The notes beneath the pieces are model-generated. The model ran no database searches. It was not told the DNA's origin and worked only from the letters and a program-made list of their open reading frames with translations. 64,000 nucleotides of DNA from Antedon mediterranea (taxonomy: Eukaryota; Echinodermata; Crinoidea; Comatulida; Antedonidae), in the NCBI RefSeq assembly GCF_964355755.1, contig NC_092672.1, positions 21,512,501 to 21,576,500 on the forward strand. The letters run 5' to 3'. Position 1 is the stretch's first letter. Each line of letters begins with the position of its first letter. Of this stretch, positions 12,210-24,400 are shown piece after piece. A program made the translations under genes and the position numbers.

Positions 12210-12680
12210 GGAGGTTTCGCAACACGGTTATGTCACACAAAATTATTCGTTTTCATAAGCTAGTACAAATCTGTTTCGCATGGCAACAAAATATTGAGGA
12301 CGCCATCCAAAATATGACTGCTGTAAATTTGAATGAAATGCAGGTACATGTTTCAATGGTTGCCTATAGGCCTAGTGTAGCGAGAGAGGACTTTAAAAAC
12401 TGCTATTTATCAAAATTGACTTGGCATTTTTACTAAATTACTTTCAATAAATTATCTATAATTATATTATAATCATGAATCATTTTTTATTCAATGCAAA
12501 GCGTGCAAAATAGATAAAAAACTATGACTGATGATTTTAAGCTATACTCGTTTTTTAGTTACGAATATGACTGGTGATATTCGTCAACACAAATACGCTT
12601 TACGAATATCAGCTCAAAAGTTTAACAAATGTATGACCTATCCGTTTTCGTTATCGTATTCGTAAGGTTGCGAAACCTCC
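12210..12680. mobile_element. 471-bp terminal-inverted-repeat element
   Basis: GGAGGTTTCGCAAC at 12210-12223 is the exact reverse complement of GTTGCGAAACCTCC at 12667-12680. Length and structure fit a MITE. An open frame of 83 codons (12185-12436) overlaps the left end but starts outside it and has no known domain, so it is not called as a gene. No certain target duplication is visible. Confidence 0.6.
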
Positions 12681-13925
12681 ATATTATTGGTGCCATCATA
12701 TATCAACATCTTTATAGGCTATGTAGAATCTGTAGCAAATCTAGCATCGATATGGCTTTTAATCCAATACTATAAAATGAAAATAGAGAATATTTAATAT
12801 TCTTAATGAATCACAGGATCAAGTGTAAAATTGTATTCAGAGATTTATGGAAAATTATGGTTTCAATTAATGTTTACCCAATTTGTAATAATAACGCTAT
12901 TAAACAAAATAGGGTGAAGTTTGAACAACTTAGTGTATAAGTCCTTTTTATACTGTATTCTAATTGATACTATTGTACCACGTCACAATGTTAGCAAACT
13001 CCCTGCTTTGTAGCCATACTACAATTTTTTCATGAACATTTTCTGATGTTTGTAATACCAATATAAACATGGTCAATTTATTTCATCTAATAGAGATCAA
13101 TGAAAAAATTAAAATAGAGATCTAAAACAACAGATGATCACATTTGTTGATTTTAAATTGTCTGCTTTGCGGCATATTTAACTGTCTACTGACTGCATAT
13201 TTAAACATTGATGATTGTTAGAATTCAAATTGTTCTGCACTCAGATCTTTAAATCACTGGTGCTTAACTTGTACATATACTTTACAGTGGAAACAGGATG
13301 CTAATTTGTCAACTTATATTATCTCTAAAATACTTTGATAACAAGTAGTATATCAACACTGAAATATTATGAAGAGGGAAGCTTGAATCATTCCAAAATA
13401 GGGATAGGCTGCTGTGTAGTGTTCATATGACATGTTCAGTTTTGAAATTCACTAGTAAATAATAAAACCTTACTTTCTGTCTATAATAGCATTACTCGTA
13501 ATCATCATTAGCAAGTAAGGAGAAAAGAGGGACTTACACCTTCATTTTAAAATTAGTTTGTCATATATCTATATATATACAGCCATGAAAAATAGGAATA
13601 CCAATACCCAAAAATACAAAAAGATGGGATTTGTAATTTAATGAATAGAGCACGCAAACAGACAGAAAACATTTTTTGTTTTTGGTTATGCATTTTGTTT
13701 AATACAATTCAATACCCACATTCTGGATTTCTGTAGTACATTTATCTTTTCAGTTCATATTTTATGCATACAAAATTGAGAACCACCAATTCATCACCAT
13801 TTCCACTTACATTAAAGCAATAATTAGTATTATAGTATTTTGTTATGATGAACTATTATAATTTTATTTAAAGCAATTTCAGATAAAAGCTATGCATAGA
13901 AATCTTTTGAATTGCAATAAATAAA
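12681..13925. other. AT-rich non-coding stretch
   Basis: No gene, RNA or structured repeat was recognised by eye in this interval. Confidence 0.45.
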
Positions 13926-14740
13926 CACATGAGCTTTTTCTACGACAATTAAAAAAAGCATTATAGTGAACAAAAACTATGATTGTATTGTTTTTCTTGA
14001 AAAATCAGTAGATCAGAAATATTTAAAAAACAATGATTAAAATGAAGTTGCAACAATTTGAATATCATTTATTAGTAGGAATGTACAAAAGCCCTAAACT
14101 CATACTTACAGTGAGAGCTCACACATTTCATTTTACATACACATGCACTTGAAAATGAAAGTTACACAATGATGACACATTATCATCAAAACAAATGTAA
14201 ATGTACTTTACATTAATTGTTTCTCCACTTAACTGTTTTCACATATTATCATTTATCATTTATATGGGACTGTTTTGTACTACAATTCTTTATGCTGTTA
14301 TCAAAAGGACTTTATACTATATACTGCAATATTTACATTGATCTTCTGTTCTGGTAAAGTAGACCCTATCATAGAGGCTTACACTATGTATATCAAGGTC
14401 TACTCGCCCTAATTTGGCCAACATTTTCGGCAGTTAGAAATGTATTGGCCACGAAATATTAATTACATTACTCAAAATTTGCGACACCTCAATTCTGTAG
14501 TATTTGTCCATAGTATTTCAAGAACGAATTCTGCTCATTATAATATTTTTAATTCATTTCCACGTCTGTTCATAACTTGCCTCCAAATGTTAAAGATAGT
14601 CTAGTTTTTTCCCTTTCTTCATTTATATATTCACTTAAGAAAATCTTGCCTCAAATACCTGTCTGAACTCAATGAAATGTGAAATGTTATTTTAAACTGT
14701 TTTTCTGTATTTAAGTTTATTTAATTTTTACACTTTAGGG
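13926..14740. repeat. Dispersed repeat F, copy 1
   Basis: The sequence aligns by eye with 32270-33157 in the same orientation (for example ACGACAATTAAAAAAAGCAT at both starts), with point differences and small indels. Copy 2 has a short extra block near 32336-32365 and a triplication of an AACATTTTCGG(C/T)C unit near 32799-32835. No coding potential is recognised. The copies diverge at an ACACTTTAGGGG motif on the right. Confidence 0.75.
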
Positions 14741-14805
14741 GGTCAGATAGTCACTTGATAGTGTTTTTTTTCACTTTTTGACGATCCCGTCTACCCCCTA
14801 AAGTG
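14731..14805. repeat. Short hairpin at the end of repeat F
   Basis: CACTTTAGGGGGT at 14731-14743 pairs with ACCCCCTAAAGTG at 14793-14805, with about 50 bases between. It coincides with the right border of repeat F copy 1. The following ATTTATAAAAGACGAAATAA followed by ATCAAA looks like a LINE-type tail. Confidence 0.5.
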
Positions 14806-16481
14806 CTCTGTACCTTGTGATTTTTATTATTTATAAAAGACGAAATAAATCAAATGCATAGATTATAAATAATTACAATATTGTTTATCATGTGGATGGA
14901 CGATTGTGTTTATAACCCTTTGATTAACCCCACACCTCATAGGATACATACAGCATAAAACAATTACGGCCTAGACTCTGCTTCTACAGATCATTTATTG
15001 AGACTATTCAGGCCACTGGTTCCTTCTAAGCATGCACAATACAATTGTGTCATCATCTCCAATGAATCCTTTGCTTACAAGTAATCAAAGTGGTGGTGAA
15101 GCAGGTTGATTTGACAGGTTTCCATGTTATTTCATTGCCCCTTGTTTAGTCTCGGTTATATTTATTATAGTACGTTAACACAACTTCTGTAACACAAGGC
15201 AAACTAGTGCTGGTCTATTGATACTAACATTAAGAAATCTTCTGACAGACTTATAGCTGGTTTATATCCATTGTTAATCTAATTTGTTTTAATTCTGAAT
15301 TGTTTGACTTGGCATAACCATCTGGTATGCAAATAACCATCTGGTATGCAAACACAACAATCAAAGGCAGTGTCCTCATTATCACATTACCTGTACAAAT
15401 TGTTGTACTTTATTATTAGGAATTTAAAAGAGAAATAAATGTTACCTTTGAGTTTGATTTTTAAATTACAGTATAACAAAGTTTTCTGAGAATAAGAACA
15501 TGATATTTGGTATGATAATTATCTATAGATATATATCTCGAATACATAATAATTTCAGCGTTAAAAAACTGGCAATTTCAAATGTACGTACAATAATACA
15601 TGCCGTTTACACTTACAGGAACGAATAAATAGACACTGATTTATGTACTCAACTAAAATTAGCACCCTGAGAATTACAATTTTTAAATATATTAAATATA
15701 TTCTTTATCCATTTAGTAACGAAATATTAATTGTTTACATGTTTTACAAATAATATATCACTAAACACAGTAAAACATTGCTATGTAATACTTTGTTGAA
15801 ACTATCACCGTCCTAGTAGATTGAAATAGTACAGTACATGTAACGATACATCACTGCGACGTGTATGTTTATATAATATGTAAAACAATTTGTGAAAACC
15901 ACCTCTATTCGGGGAAAATCATAAAATCGATTTAATCGTCAAATAAAAATTAAATTATCTAACTCAACTTTATTAGTAGGCCTAATGGTTTTCAATTGTT
16001 TCTTAGAGCCAATTCATACTTTGGTTCCTACCCTACCCACCAAAGTTGTTCTGCGTTTAGGGGATGTGATGCACCGTAGGCCTATCCTCTACTGGCTTTA
16101 CAACGGTACTCATGCCAGTGAAGGAAGGGTGATGATGTGGGTGGTTTAAATGCAATAATAAAGATTTGTACATAATATACGGCGACTGAAAACGCTAGCT
16201 CATTATCCGTAAAAAAAAAATTATATCTAACCTCTGCAGCACAGATTGAAAAAAAAATGGATCGAATTTCTGTTATGAGTATACAGTACTTGCCTTTACG
16301 ACGCCTGATGGAATAGACACTTGTGGAACAGAGATTGGAATGTTCTATTCATCGCAAATCAATACATTTGTATAAACGTATATTAAATCTATCAAAATAG
16401 TATTTTTTAAAGAAAAGCGGCCTGTCTTCAACATTATGATGCTGTACTCGAGCTGTTTAACCGGTTTTCAGCCATTAAAAA
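14806..16481. other. AT-rich non-coding stretch
   Basis: No gene recognised. A short direct repeat (AACCATCTGGTATGCAAA) occurs twice around 15316-15352. Confidence 0.4.
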
Positions 16482-16796
16482 CAATTATCGTAAGAGGAGA
16501 TAGGAAAATGCGAAGCATCCTCGTATTATCGTCTGCGGGTATTTTTCAAGACGGACACCATTAGTCAGTGTATACCACGATCGAAAAACACGCCTATTTG
16601 GGGCAAATCGTTGAACCTAAATTCGTTTTAATCGTCAATAACTAATTATCTAACTAAATTTAATTAGTAAACAGGGTTACATCAGGTGGTTAAAATCAGT
16701 ACCGAAAGTACGAACTAACTTTATATACCATCGAGTAAACATTCTAGAAATAACGCGCGATTTACCAAATTTTGCCCTTACGTAAATTTATATAGA
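16482..16796. repeat. Duplicated block B, copy 1
   Basis: Aligns with 57521-57830 in the same orientation (for example ATAACGCGCGATTTACC and CTTACGTAAATTTATATA in both). Copy 1 ends about 40 bp before the first ankyrin exon, which is not present in copy 2. In copy 2 the block joins directly to block A. Confidence 0.75.
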
Positions 16797-16835
16797 TTAT
16801 GTGAAATATAATAATCTCTATGTGCTTAATTTCAG

Positions 16836-16934
16836 AATAAAACATCACCCTTGTCTTATGCTGCCCAACTTGGTCACAGCAGCACATGTATGTGCCTGAT
16901 TGAGGCAGGAGCAGATGTGAATGTTGCAGACGAG
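16836..16934 (+). CDS. Ankyrin-repeat gene, internal exon 1 (one repeat)
   Basis: A TTCAG acceptor and a perfect GTAAGT donor bound 99 bp in phase 0. The translation begins NKTSPLSYAAQLGHSSTCMC and ends LIEAGADVNVADE, exactly 33 residues. It has the ankyrin pattern: TPLxxAAxxGH-type first helix (here SPLSYAAQLGH), a second helix ending in LIEAGADVN, and the loop D. Ankyrin repeats are protein-protein interaction modules; the partner cannot be told from one repeat. The repeat register matches the exon borders exactly, as in the two later exons, so all three belong to one gene. No start codon or upstream exon was recognised, so the gene is partial here. Confidence 0.85.
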
Positions 16935-18256
16935 GTAAGTCATGCACACTTGTATTTAAGTGTCTCAAGTAATTGTATAATTTTAACAAAATATTTAACT
17001 TTTTTTTCCAATTTAAAAATGTTAGATTAATTTTTCATAAAATCTTCAAATTGGAGTAGTAAATATCTTTAATGTAATAATTTTCTCTGATTTAATGTTG
17101 TAATTATAGATACAAAATCTTTACTCATCTTAAACCTTACATTATTTTAATGATTTACATTAATACATATACAACAAATACAATACATTAGTTTATATTT
17201 TGTAATGACAGTTTTGCCAAATATAATTGTGGCACATTTCAACAAATTATTCAAACATTAATTTATCCACAAAATATCAATGATTAAAAATAAACTTAAA
17301 ACTCTAATCGTGCCTTAAGTTGATCATTGACACTATTTTAACTAAAATAAATACCGGTAACTTAAATTTAAAGTTTAGTTAGCAAAGTTCAAAAGGATGA
17401 ACTAAAACACCTAATAAAAACCATAAAAGAGGCTATATGAGGATGCTTGTTTTTCTTGTCTTATCATTATTGAATGAATGTTATTGAATTGAATTCACAG
17501 CCTACACATACAATAATATACAATAATGACAAAATTTGATGTTTTAATTAAGTTTAACTAAAAATGAAAAACTACAATGTGTATTCCATGCGTACTGTAC
17601 ACCCATTTTTTATTGTTGCAAAGTTTCAAAATGACGCAATGAACTTTACTCCGTCCATTGGATTGAATGTTAAATTGACCAAATATATGTCCCGATAATG
17701 AACAGAACAGAGTATGCTCAGTATACTGTGCATAAGCATGCGCAGATTAATATGTTGTGTAGATTACCGTCCCCCTTCGTCTACAGTCCTGTCATAATGT
17801 CACTAGTAGGTTTTATTGTAAATTAACAGCACACTACGTGCAACAGCTAATATTAAATAGTAGTACTAATCATTGTCAGTATTTTCATTTTTGTTGTAAA
17901 TGTATAGTCAACAGATACCTCTTAGAATCAGGCTTCTGAGTCATGTCAGTCATACATTCTACTCATTCACCCTTTACCAAAAATTTGGGATTTTTAAAAT
18001 GTCTTTCTTTCCATCATATATATTCATTTAGGACTGAAAATTTCATTCTTATAGTTTCATTCTACTGTAGAACAATAATACTCTCTTTGTCATTACATTC
18101 AACCTCTTACATTAACATTCAAATTAATTCAGAATAAACACATTTGGATGATGAAGCCTAAAACAAAAAACCAGAATAACTAAAAGACATATAAATTTTG
18201 ATTTTTATATACATTACTTATACTACTTTTTATAGGTATAAAACATACAGTGCTAG

Positions 18257-19808
18257 TTAAAGGGGATTCTGGGTTTAAAATTGCTTTTAAATATCGTTTA
18301 TTTATTAAATAACAAATATTAATAACAATAGACATGTCAGAATGAAGAAGTAATAATGAGAAATTAAATAAATTAATTTCATATACATTTTAGTTTAAAA
18401 AATTCATGCAAAGTCTGTTTTTCAGCAGCTTAGGGAAGCTCATTAATATTCATGAGATATTCACAAAATCACGTCATCAGTGGATTCTAAACTCGCGACG
18501 TCATGTACGTTGTGTTTGTTCACTAGTTTACATCTCTCTCCCTTGTCAAACGACGACCATCCGATCATTGTGAAATACATTTTTTGTAGATTTTCTAAGC
18601 TAGGCCTATTGTGTAATAACAGTATCATACAGGTATATTTATTTGACATTTAATGAAATACAAAATTTCAGTACAGATCATGGAGTCATAAATTATACTA
18701 TTTTTATACCTCTATAGTACAGATCGTCTTCGGCTTCACGTACTAGCCTAAATCATTTTTTTTATGGGTGAGAGCCATTCTGACTAGGGATTCCATGCCA
18801 CAATGGATGGCTACGTTAAAACATGGGGCCCATGGGCCTAGCTAGCCTACTAAACGATTGGCCCATAAATAACAAAACTCAGTGGATTCTAAACCCATCC
18901 TATCAACCAAACTCAATAATAAACAATATAACCTAAAACGTTCTACAAAATCGGCTGTAAATATTGAGGCAAAACAAGGTCCGATTGCCGTCCGCACGTA
19001 TGGTGTCCCGATCGTCTAGTAGGCCTAAAATAGTTTACTCTCCTAAAAAGCGGATATATTGCATCAAGCAAGTAGACCTAGCCGATCCGGCCCAGTTAAA
19101 AATTGAGCTAGCTAGTCTAGTAGACCCTATGCGAATTGATACTACCAGTCCTTTTACTAGGCTACACTTGTTAAAATTAGCAATACTTATGTTTACAAAT
19201 ATTCCAACTCTCTCATTCGAGCTATATTATCTATACCATTCCGGTAGGTCGAATCGACCTTCAATCAAATACTGTACATCGTTCATGTTGTGATTATAGA
19301 CGGGGTATACTCGACCCGACCAGTTTGGTATTGTATACTGTATCTGCTTATCACGTGACAATGCCAGGAATGGGCAGAGAGCACGTTTATCGTCTCGCTC
19401 AGAAGGAATGTACAGACGTTACGCTTCATTGATTTTTAAGGGTTTTTCCCTATTGTCAGTGCGAAAATCGGCAAACGTAAACTGAATCTCCAAATGATTT
19501 TACACAATTGTGATGAATTTTCATAGAAAATTGACATTATAAATGGGAAGACCGACTAAAATTACATCAGATAAGCATAATTTTACAAAAGTAATTGATA
19601 TGGTTAATGATAACGAGTCGTCGGAAGATCGACCATTTCACAAATTTTCCTATTCTGTAACACAGTGTCATATCGCCGTAGCTTCACTTCACAGCCTTCA
19701 TTCTGCTTCACCGCTCACTTTATAATAAGTGAAACTTTTACCGTTCAAGAGACAAACAATTATATTTTATTTTTTACTATTAATTTTAAACCCGGAACCC
19801 CGCTTTAA
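18257..19808. mobile_element. TTAA-flanked inverted-repeat element, 1.54 kb
   Basis: TTAA at 18257-18260 and 19805-19808 flank inverted ends AGGGGATTCTGGGTTTAAAA and its degenerate mirror (right end reads TTTTAAACCCGGAACCCCGC). The whole segment is missing from the paralogous site near 55590-55605, which reads GTGCTATAGTTTAGTCAAAC. TTAA targets are typical of piggyBac, but no transposase is present. An open frame of 109 codons (18964-19293) has no recognised domain and I do not call it a gene. A CRE-like TGACGTCA-type patch near 18473-18503 is noted. Confidence 0.7.
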
Positions 19809-20281
19809 AAGTAAATAATAGTCAACCAGAAATAAAACTTGGTTTACTAAAGCTTTGGTTGCCAACGCAATGTAGGCGCTACGCAAGTGAGTAGTTGACC
19901 AATAAACAAGCAACAGTTCCGATAATCCATCACATTGTGATTGGTCAATTTGCTTGATTTAATTTACAAAAAAATTGGATAGACTACAGACAAATGACAG
20001 ACTAAATGTTGGGACAAACAAACTTATTACATGCAATTATTACTCAGTAATCACCTCTGTAGTCCCATGGGTTTTCTTTTAAATAGTTATTGATTACACT
20101 GCCTTAAAATATTCTTTAAATAATAATTGTTTAAATGAATTTGACCAGGACCTTTACCATGCCAATCCATATCAATACTTTGAGTTACAATTGTAGAAAT
20201 ATATATTGATATTCATTTGTAGCTATACACTTATAGGCTTCATTATCTTAAGATTATTAGAGTATGCGTAACAGCAGTTGA

Positions 20282-20572
20282 TCATACGCACTGTTTATAT
20301 TTTGTGTGGTGAAACGAGTACAGGGGTAGGCCTATAGCTACAGCAGTATCATCGTAATCACTGTTTATATTTTATGTGGTGTAGTAGGTACAGGGGTAGT
20401 CCTATGCTACAGCAGTATGATCATAATTACTGTTTATATTTTATGTGGTGTAGTAGGTACAGGGGTTGTCCTATGCTACAGCTGTATGATCATAATCACT
20501 GTTTATATTTTATGTGGTGTAGTAGGTACAGGGGTAGTCCTATGCTACAGCAGTATGATCATAATCACTATA
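20282..20572. repeat. 69-70 bp tandem repeat, about four copies
   Basis: ACTGTTTATATTTTATGTGG recurs with spacings of about 70, 69 and 69 bp, each followed by TAGTAGGTACAGGGGT and a GCTACAGCAGTATGATCAT phrase. A related degenerate copy lies near 20905-20965. A second, longer array of the same unit sits in the paralogous block at about 56035-56480. The small open frames across it are by-products of the repeat. Confidence 0.88.
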
Positions 20573-20602
20573 GGGCTGGAAGTCATTCAAATATATAGGG
20601 TT

Positions 20603-20706
20603 GTAATTGTATTAAACTACTGTGGAGTAGGGAATAGGGCAAAACATCTGACCAATTACTCAACTCCCTGACGCAAAGCTACTCCACAGTAGTTTAATAC
20701 AATTAC
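20603..20706. repeat. Hairpin with perfect 28-bp arms
   Basis: The 28 bases at 20603-20630 (starting GTAATTGTATTAAACTACTG) are the exact reverse complement of 20679-20706, with a 48-base spacer. It resembles a small foldback MITE. It directly precedes a tRNA-like SINE head and is missing from the second copy of block C. Confidence 0.8.
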
Positions 20707-20742
20707 GCTGCGTACTTGGGCTCGAATCTAACCACTAGCCAT

Positions 20743-20815
20743 CAGCGCAAGTGGTCAGAGGTATGAACGGCAGGCTAGTGATCTGGAGGTCGTGGGTTCG
20801 TCTCCCACCCAAGAA
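20743..20815 (+). repeat. tRNA-derived SINE head
   Basis: AGCGCAAGTGGTCAGAGG (20744-20761) fits a polymerase III A box, and GGTTCGTCTCC (20795-20805) fits a B box; the spacing is as in a tRNA. It is followed by CACCCAAGAACTTTTTT, with a T run. A second B-box-like motif lies just upstream on the minus strand (GATTCGAGCCC, about 20723-20733), so two tRNA-like halves face each other. No obvious SINE body could be delimited. Confidence 0.5.
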
Positions 20816-21359
20816 CTTTTTTCGCAAGTATTCTCAAATGTACTTAGTATGAAGTACAAATGACGTCAGAGTAGGGCAAAACATCTGAACAATCATTCAA
20901 ATATACCAAATTCTATATTGTGTGGTGTCTGGTACAGGGGTATGGCTACATCAGTATGGTCATACTCGCTTAGTGCTTAGTATGTGACCTGATTTTAGTG
21001 AAGGTGACAAAGTCACATTCCTCAAATATGTATCATGTTCAAAGAGACTTTAATACCATATAACCATAACATCTTTATTATTTTGTCTGTTTTTGTTTAT
21101 TGCATGCATCCATACATATGGGGAATAGAAAGTGACCGCAATTAGGGCGAGGCGCCTCGGGGTAATGAGGTATCAAACTGACTGATTGTACTGTGAAGTT
21201 TTAAACTATAATTGTAACAGGTATTCTGTACTTACTAGTATAAGATATGTTTTTATTCAACTGTGATATTTTATGTAAAGGTTGTCATTTTGTTTTTTGT
21301 TTTATTATTAACAAAAATGTGCATTTCTCTAACATATTTATTTTTAAAATGTTAAATAG

Positions 21360-21458
21360 AATGGCGAAACAGCATTGCATTGGGGTGCAGCAAATGGTCA
21401 TGTTGATGTCTGCCAAATGTTGGTAGACATGGCAGCAGCAGTGGACCAACAAAATAAT
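21360..21458 (+). CDS. Ankyrin-repeat gene, internal exon 2 (one repeat, donor altered)
   Basis: After an AAATAG acceptor the phase-0 frame reads NGETALHWGAANGHVDVCQM then LVDMAAAVDQQNN, exactly 33 residues: TALHWGAANGH first helix, VDVCQMLVD second helix, AAAVD where GAxVD is usual. The preceding exon ends in DE, so the join gives a normal ankyrin loop. By the 99-bp rule of the sister exons the donor should start at 21459. The sequence there is TTAAGT, matching GTAAGT except for +1 G to T. If used as is, the reading frame runs on for 23 codons to a stop at 21528-21530. The nearest GT (21463) would break the phase. The exon is certain as an ankyrin repeat; correct splicing is in doubt. Confidence 0.8.
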
Positions 21459-24400
21459 TTAAGTCATAAATTAATGTTTGTATTGAGAACCATTCAGGAT
21501 CAGAATCCTAAATTTTATTCTTCATTTTAGTTTAAAATGCTTGTTCCTCAAACAGAATAGCACAAAATGTAGCCTAAGAATGGAATTATTTTATTATGGT
21601 ATAGAGGCTACTTGTTAATGCCTTCATATTTTTTTCTTATTTGAAATTTTTATTAAATTGTCTAATTATTCTACATCTTGAATTTAACATATTTATACCA
21701 TCAAGATAGTGCAGACAAGTCAACATTAACAACAACAAAATAAACAAGTTTAAAATGCTATTTTTTGGGCCATTAAAAAGCTGCAGTTAATCTAGCAATC
21801 ATTTGGTGGATTACTGTAATTTAGTTATTAATTCTCTATTAAATAAATGTCATGAAAACTATAATTAAATTTTATGACCTAATGACTGCTAAATTAATGT
21901 CATAAATATTATGACTTATGTGAAAATAGTCAATACTGTACCAGGAAGCCCCGAAATTAGTGCTTCCTGTACTATACACTATAACTAGCGTATTCCGAGA
22001 CTTAACATGTACCTTTAAATTGTCATAAATGTTATGACCTAATGACTGCTAAATTAATGTCATAAATATTATGACTTATGTGAAAATAGTCAATAGGCAG
22101 CTACCATGTCGCTCGAATAATACACGCTGTTATCTGCTGTATATAGCCCATCACTTTATAACTTCTTTGTTGAATCTAATATATTATTACCGAGTATAAG
22201 GTGGTTAGGAGCTATTAATACTAAGCTTTAGAGCTGAGTGGACATGGGCCGCTACTACTGGTAATTACACCAAAGTGTTTTGTGTATGATAATCGAAGTG
22301 CAGCTAGCTCTGCCAACAAATGCATGGATTAATACATTCATTTATAAAAATAGTTTTTAACACTCAGCTAGCTTTTATCTCATTATCATAAATGAAAACA
22401 AAAAAGAATTGCCTTTTTCAACTACAAATAAAAACATATCATCCAAACTAATAAAACAGAAAAAAAAAACAATTATTCAATCAATATTATAGTTTATCGG
22501 CAAAGTAAGTTGATATATTTATGTTTCATTATACATTATATTAAACTAGTTAATGTCGATGTATACATTTATATAAAACAAGGTTTTGTTTATTAATTTC
22601 TCAGCGTTACTAAAATCAAAATATAAAACAAAACAAATTATACGGCAAGTTTATGTAAATAAAAATAATTATAAGAGGAAATGTTTGTTATCGCTAAATT
22701 GTAGTATTTTGATAATATTGAAATCGATAAAAATCAAAATATGCATATTTTATGATTTTGTATACATTTTAGCTATGAATGGCCAAAATTAAAATAAAGG
22801 TCGATTTTGTTGAATCTACACAGACGTATAATGTTTGTACTGAAAAAAAAACGTGTTTATAGCGCTTAGATTGCTTAGTGCTTGAAGTTGCTTGTTGGTA
22901 TGACAACTACAACTAATGCAGATCCTGCATTGTATCTGTCTCAGAATATTCTTGTTTAATCAATCTTTTTAAAACTGTTTTAATCATTACATTAGTAATG
23001 CTAATTTTAATACACGATTATAATATTATTGAATGCATTTCATGCATTTCTCATTTGTTTCATGCTGCACAATTTTGATGTGTCAGGCACGTTTCTGATG
23101 GTAATGGTATCTTGGACCTTGTGTGAATGGATAAAAGGCAAACAACTTTGGGGAATACATTTTTGTTATACTGATGTTGTCACAAAAGTTTGTAGTTTTT
23201 CTGATTTCAGGATATGTTATTTGTAAAGTAATGGCATAAAATTTAAACTGAATTCAAATTGAATCAAATATTAAACTTCTTCTTCTACTAAAATGTAGAG
23301 TAGACATTACTCTATACATTGATATAAAGAATTAAATGTTTGAACAAGAAAAACTGTACTTATAGCTATTTTTTATCATACCCTACCTAAAATTGTTTAA
23401 TAATCTAGAACTCAGTGTTTTGTTAACTTGTGTTCGTACATATTCATAGCTATAAACATGTGCATAACGATGCTTAAATTAAACAGAGTTATAGGCCTAC
23501 CTATCATATAGTATACTAGCAATTATACCCGCCCCAGGGTGGGTTTCAAAATTAGTTTACAGCCTTCTCAGTACATAACACCCGACGCCATGAGTATCTG
23601 TCTATACTCGCCAACCTCCACCCCTCTTCAATAACACCCCATACTCTTTCTTAAAAACAAATTCTTCCCAGTGATGGACAAATTCAATTCAACCTAAGCT
23701 TCGAATTGAGAGGAGTATGCATAGCTACGATGGGTCTAATAATGGTTAAATGGTACGTTGTAAATTGTGTAAATGAATAGGTGTCATATTGGCTGATAAT
23801 TAATATATGTAATTTAGATACTGCGGTCCCCAGCCTTCTTTCTCCTTTCACCACCCCAGCCACCAACAAACCTTGACTCCTCCCCTGGACAGTTCAAATT
23901 TAGTAACTTTTCCTAGTACAATCCAATCATATAGGATGGATACTACACTACACCCCAGTACAAATTATGTTATTATCACTCCCAACCCATAATCCCTCAG
24001 TGGCAGTTTTCAAATACAGTTTCGGTCATGGTGATAGGCCTACATCCCCACCCCATCCGCTTCCCAGGGATGATTAAATACTTTAACATTTTCCAACCAC
24101 AATTCTGATGTAAGCAAAATCCCCACTATCCCCTGAACCCAAACCCTATCTCCCAACCCCACTCTCCCACAATGGGCGTTTTTCCCTTGGAGGATTGGTG
24201 GTGTAGTTGAACACAGTAACAGTAAACAACATTTGTATGTTCACACAGGAATGGATGTTTGTACTGAGACAATCCAAGAGACCGATACATAGCTGGATAT
24301 GGTTAAAGTACTTTGCTAAATGTGTAAATGAATAGGTGTCATATTGGTTAATGAATAAAATATGTATATCTATATCTATATCTATATTTCCCCAAACGCC

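Larger units (their letters stand above)
17240..21070. repeat. Duplicated block C, copy 1
   Basis: Aligns with about 51935-57480 in the same orientation: ATCCACAAAATATCAA near 17266, AAAGTTCAAAAGGATGAACT near 17386, and CCTCAAATATGTATCATG near 21022 all recur in the later copy. Copy 1 carries the TTAA-flanked element (18257-19808), absent from copy 2. Copy 2 carries a 2.3-kb foldback element, a SINE-bearing hairpin and a LINE fragment, absent here. The block lies in the intron between ankyrin exons 1 and 2 and ends about 290 bp before exon 2. Confidence 0.78.

Noticed and set aside
18964-19293. 109-codon open frame
   Set aside because: It lies within a TTAA-flanked non-autonomous element; no transposase motif (such as a piggyBac DDD region) is visible and composition is unremarkable.
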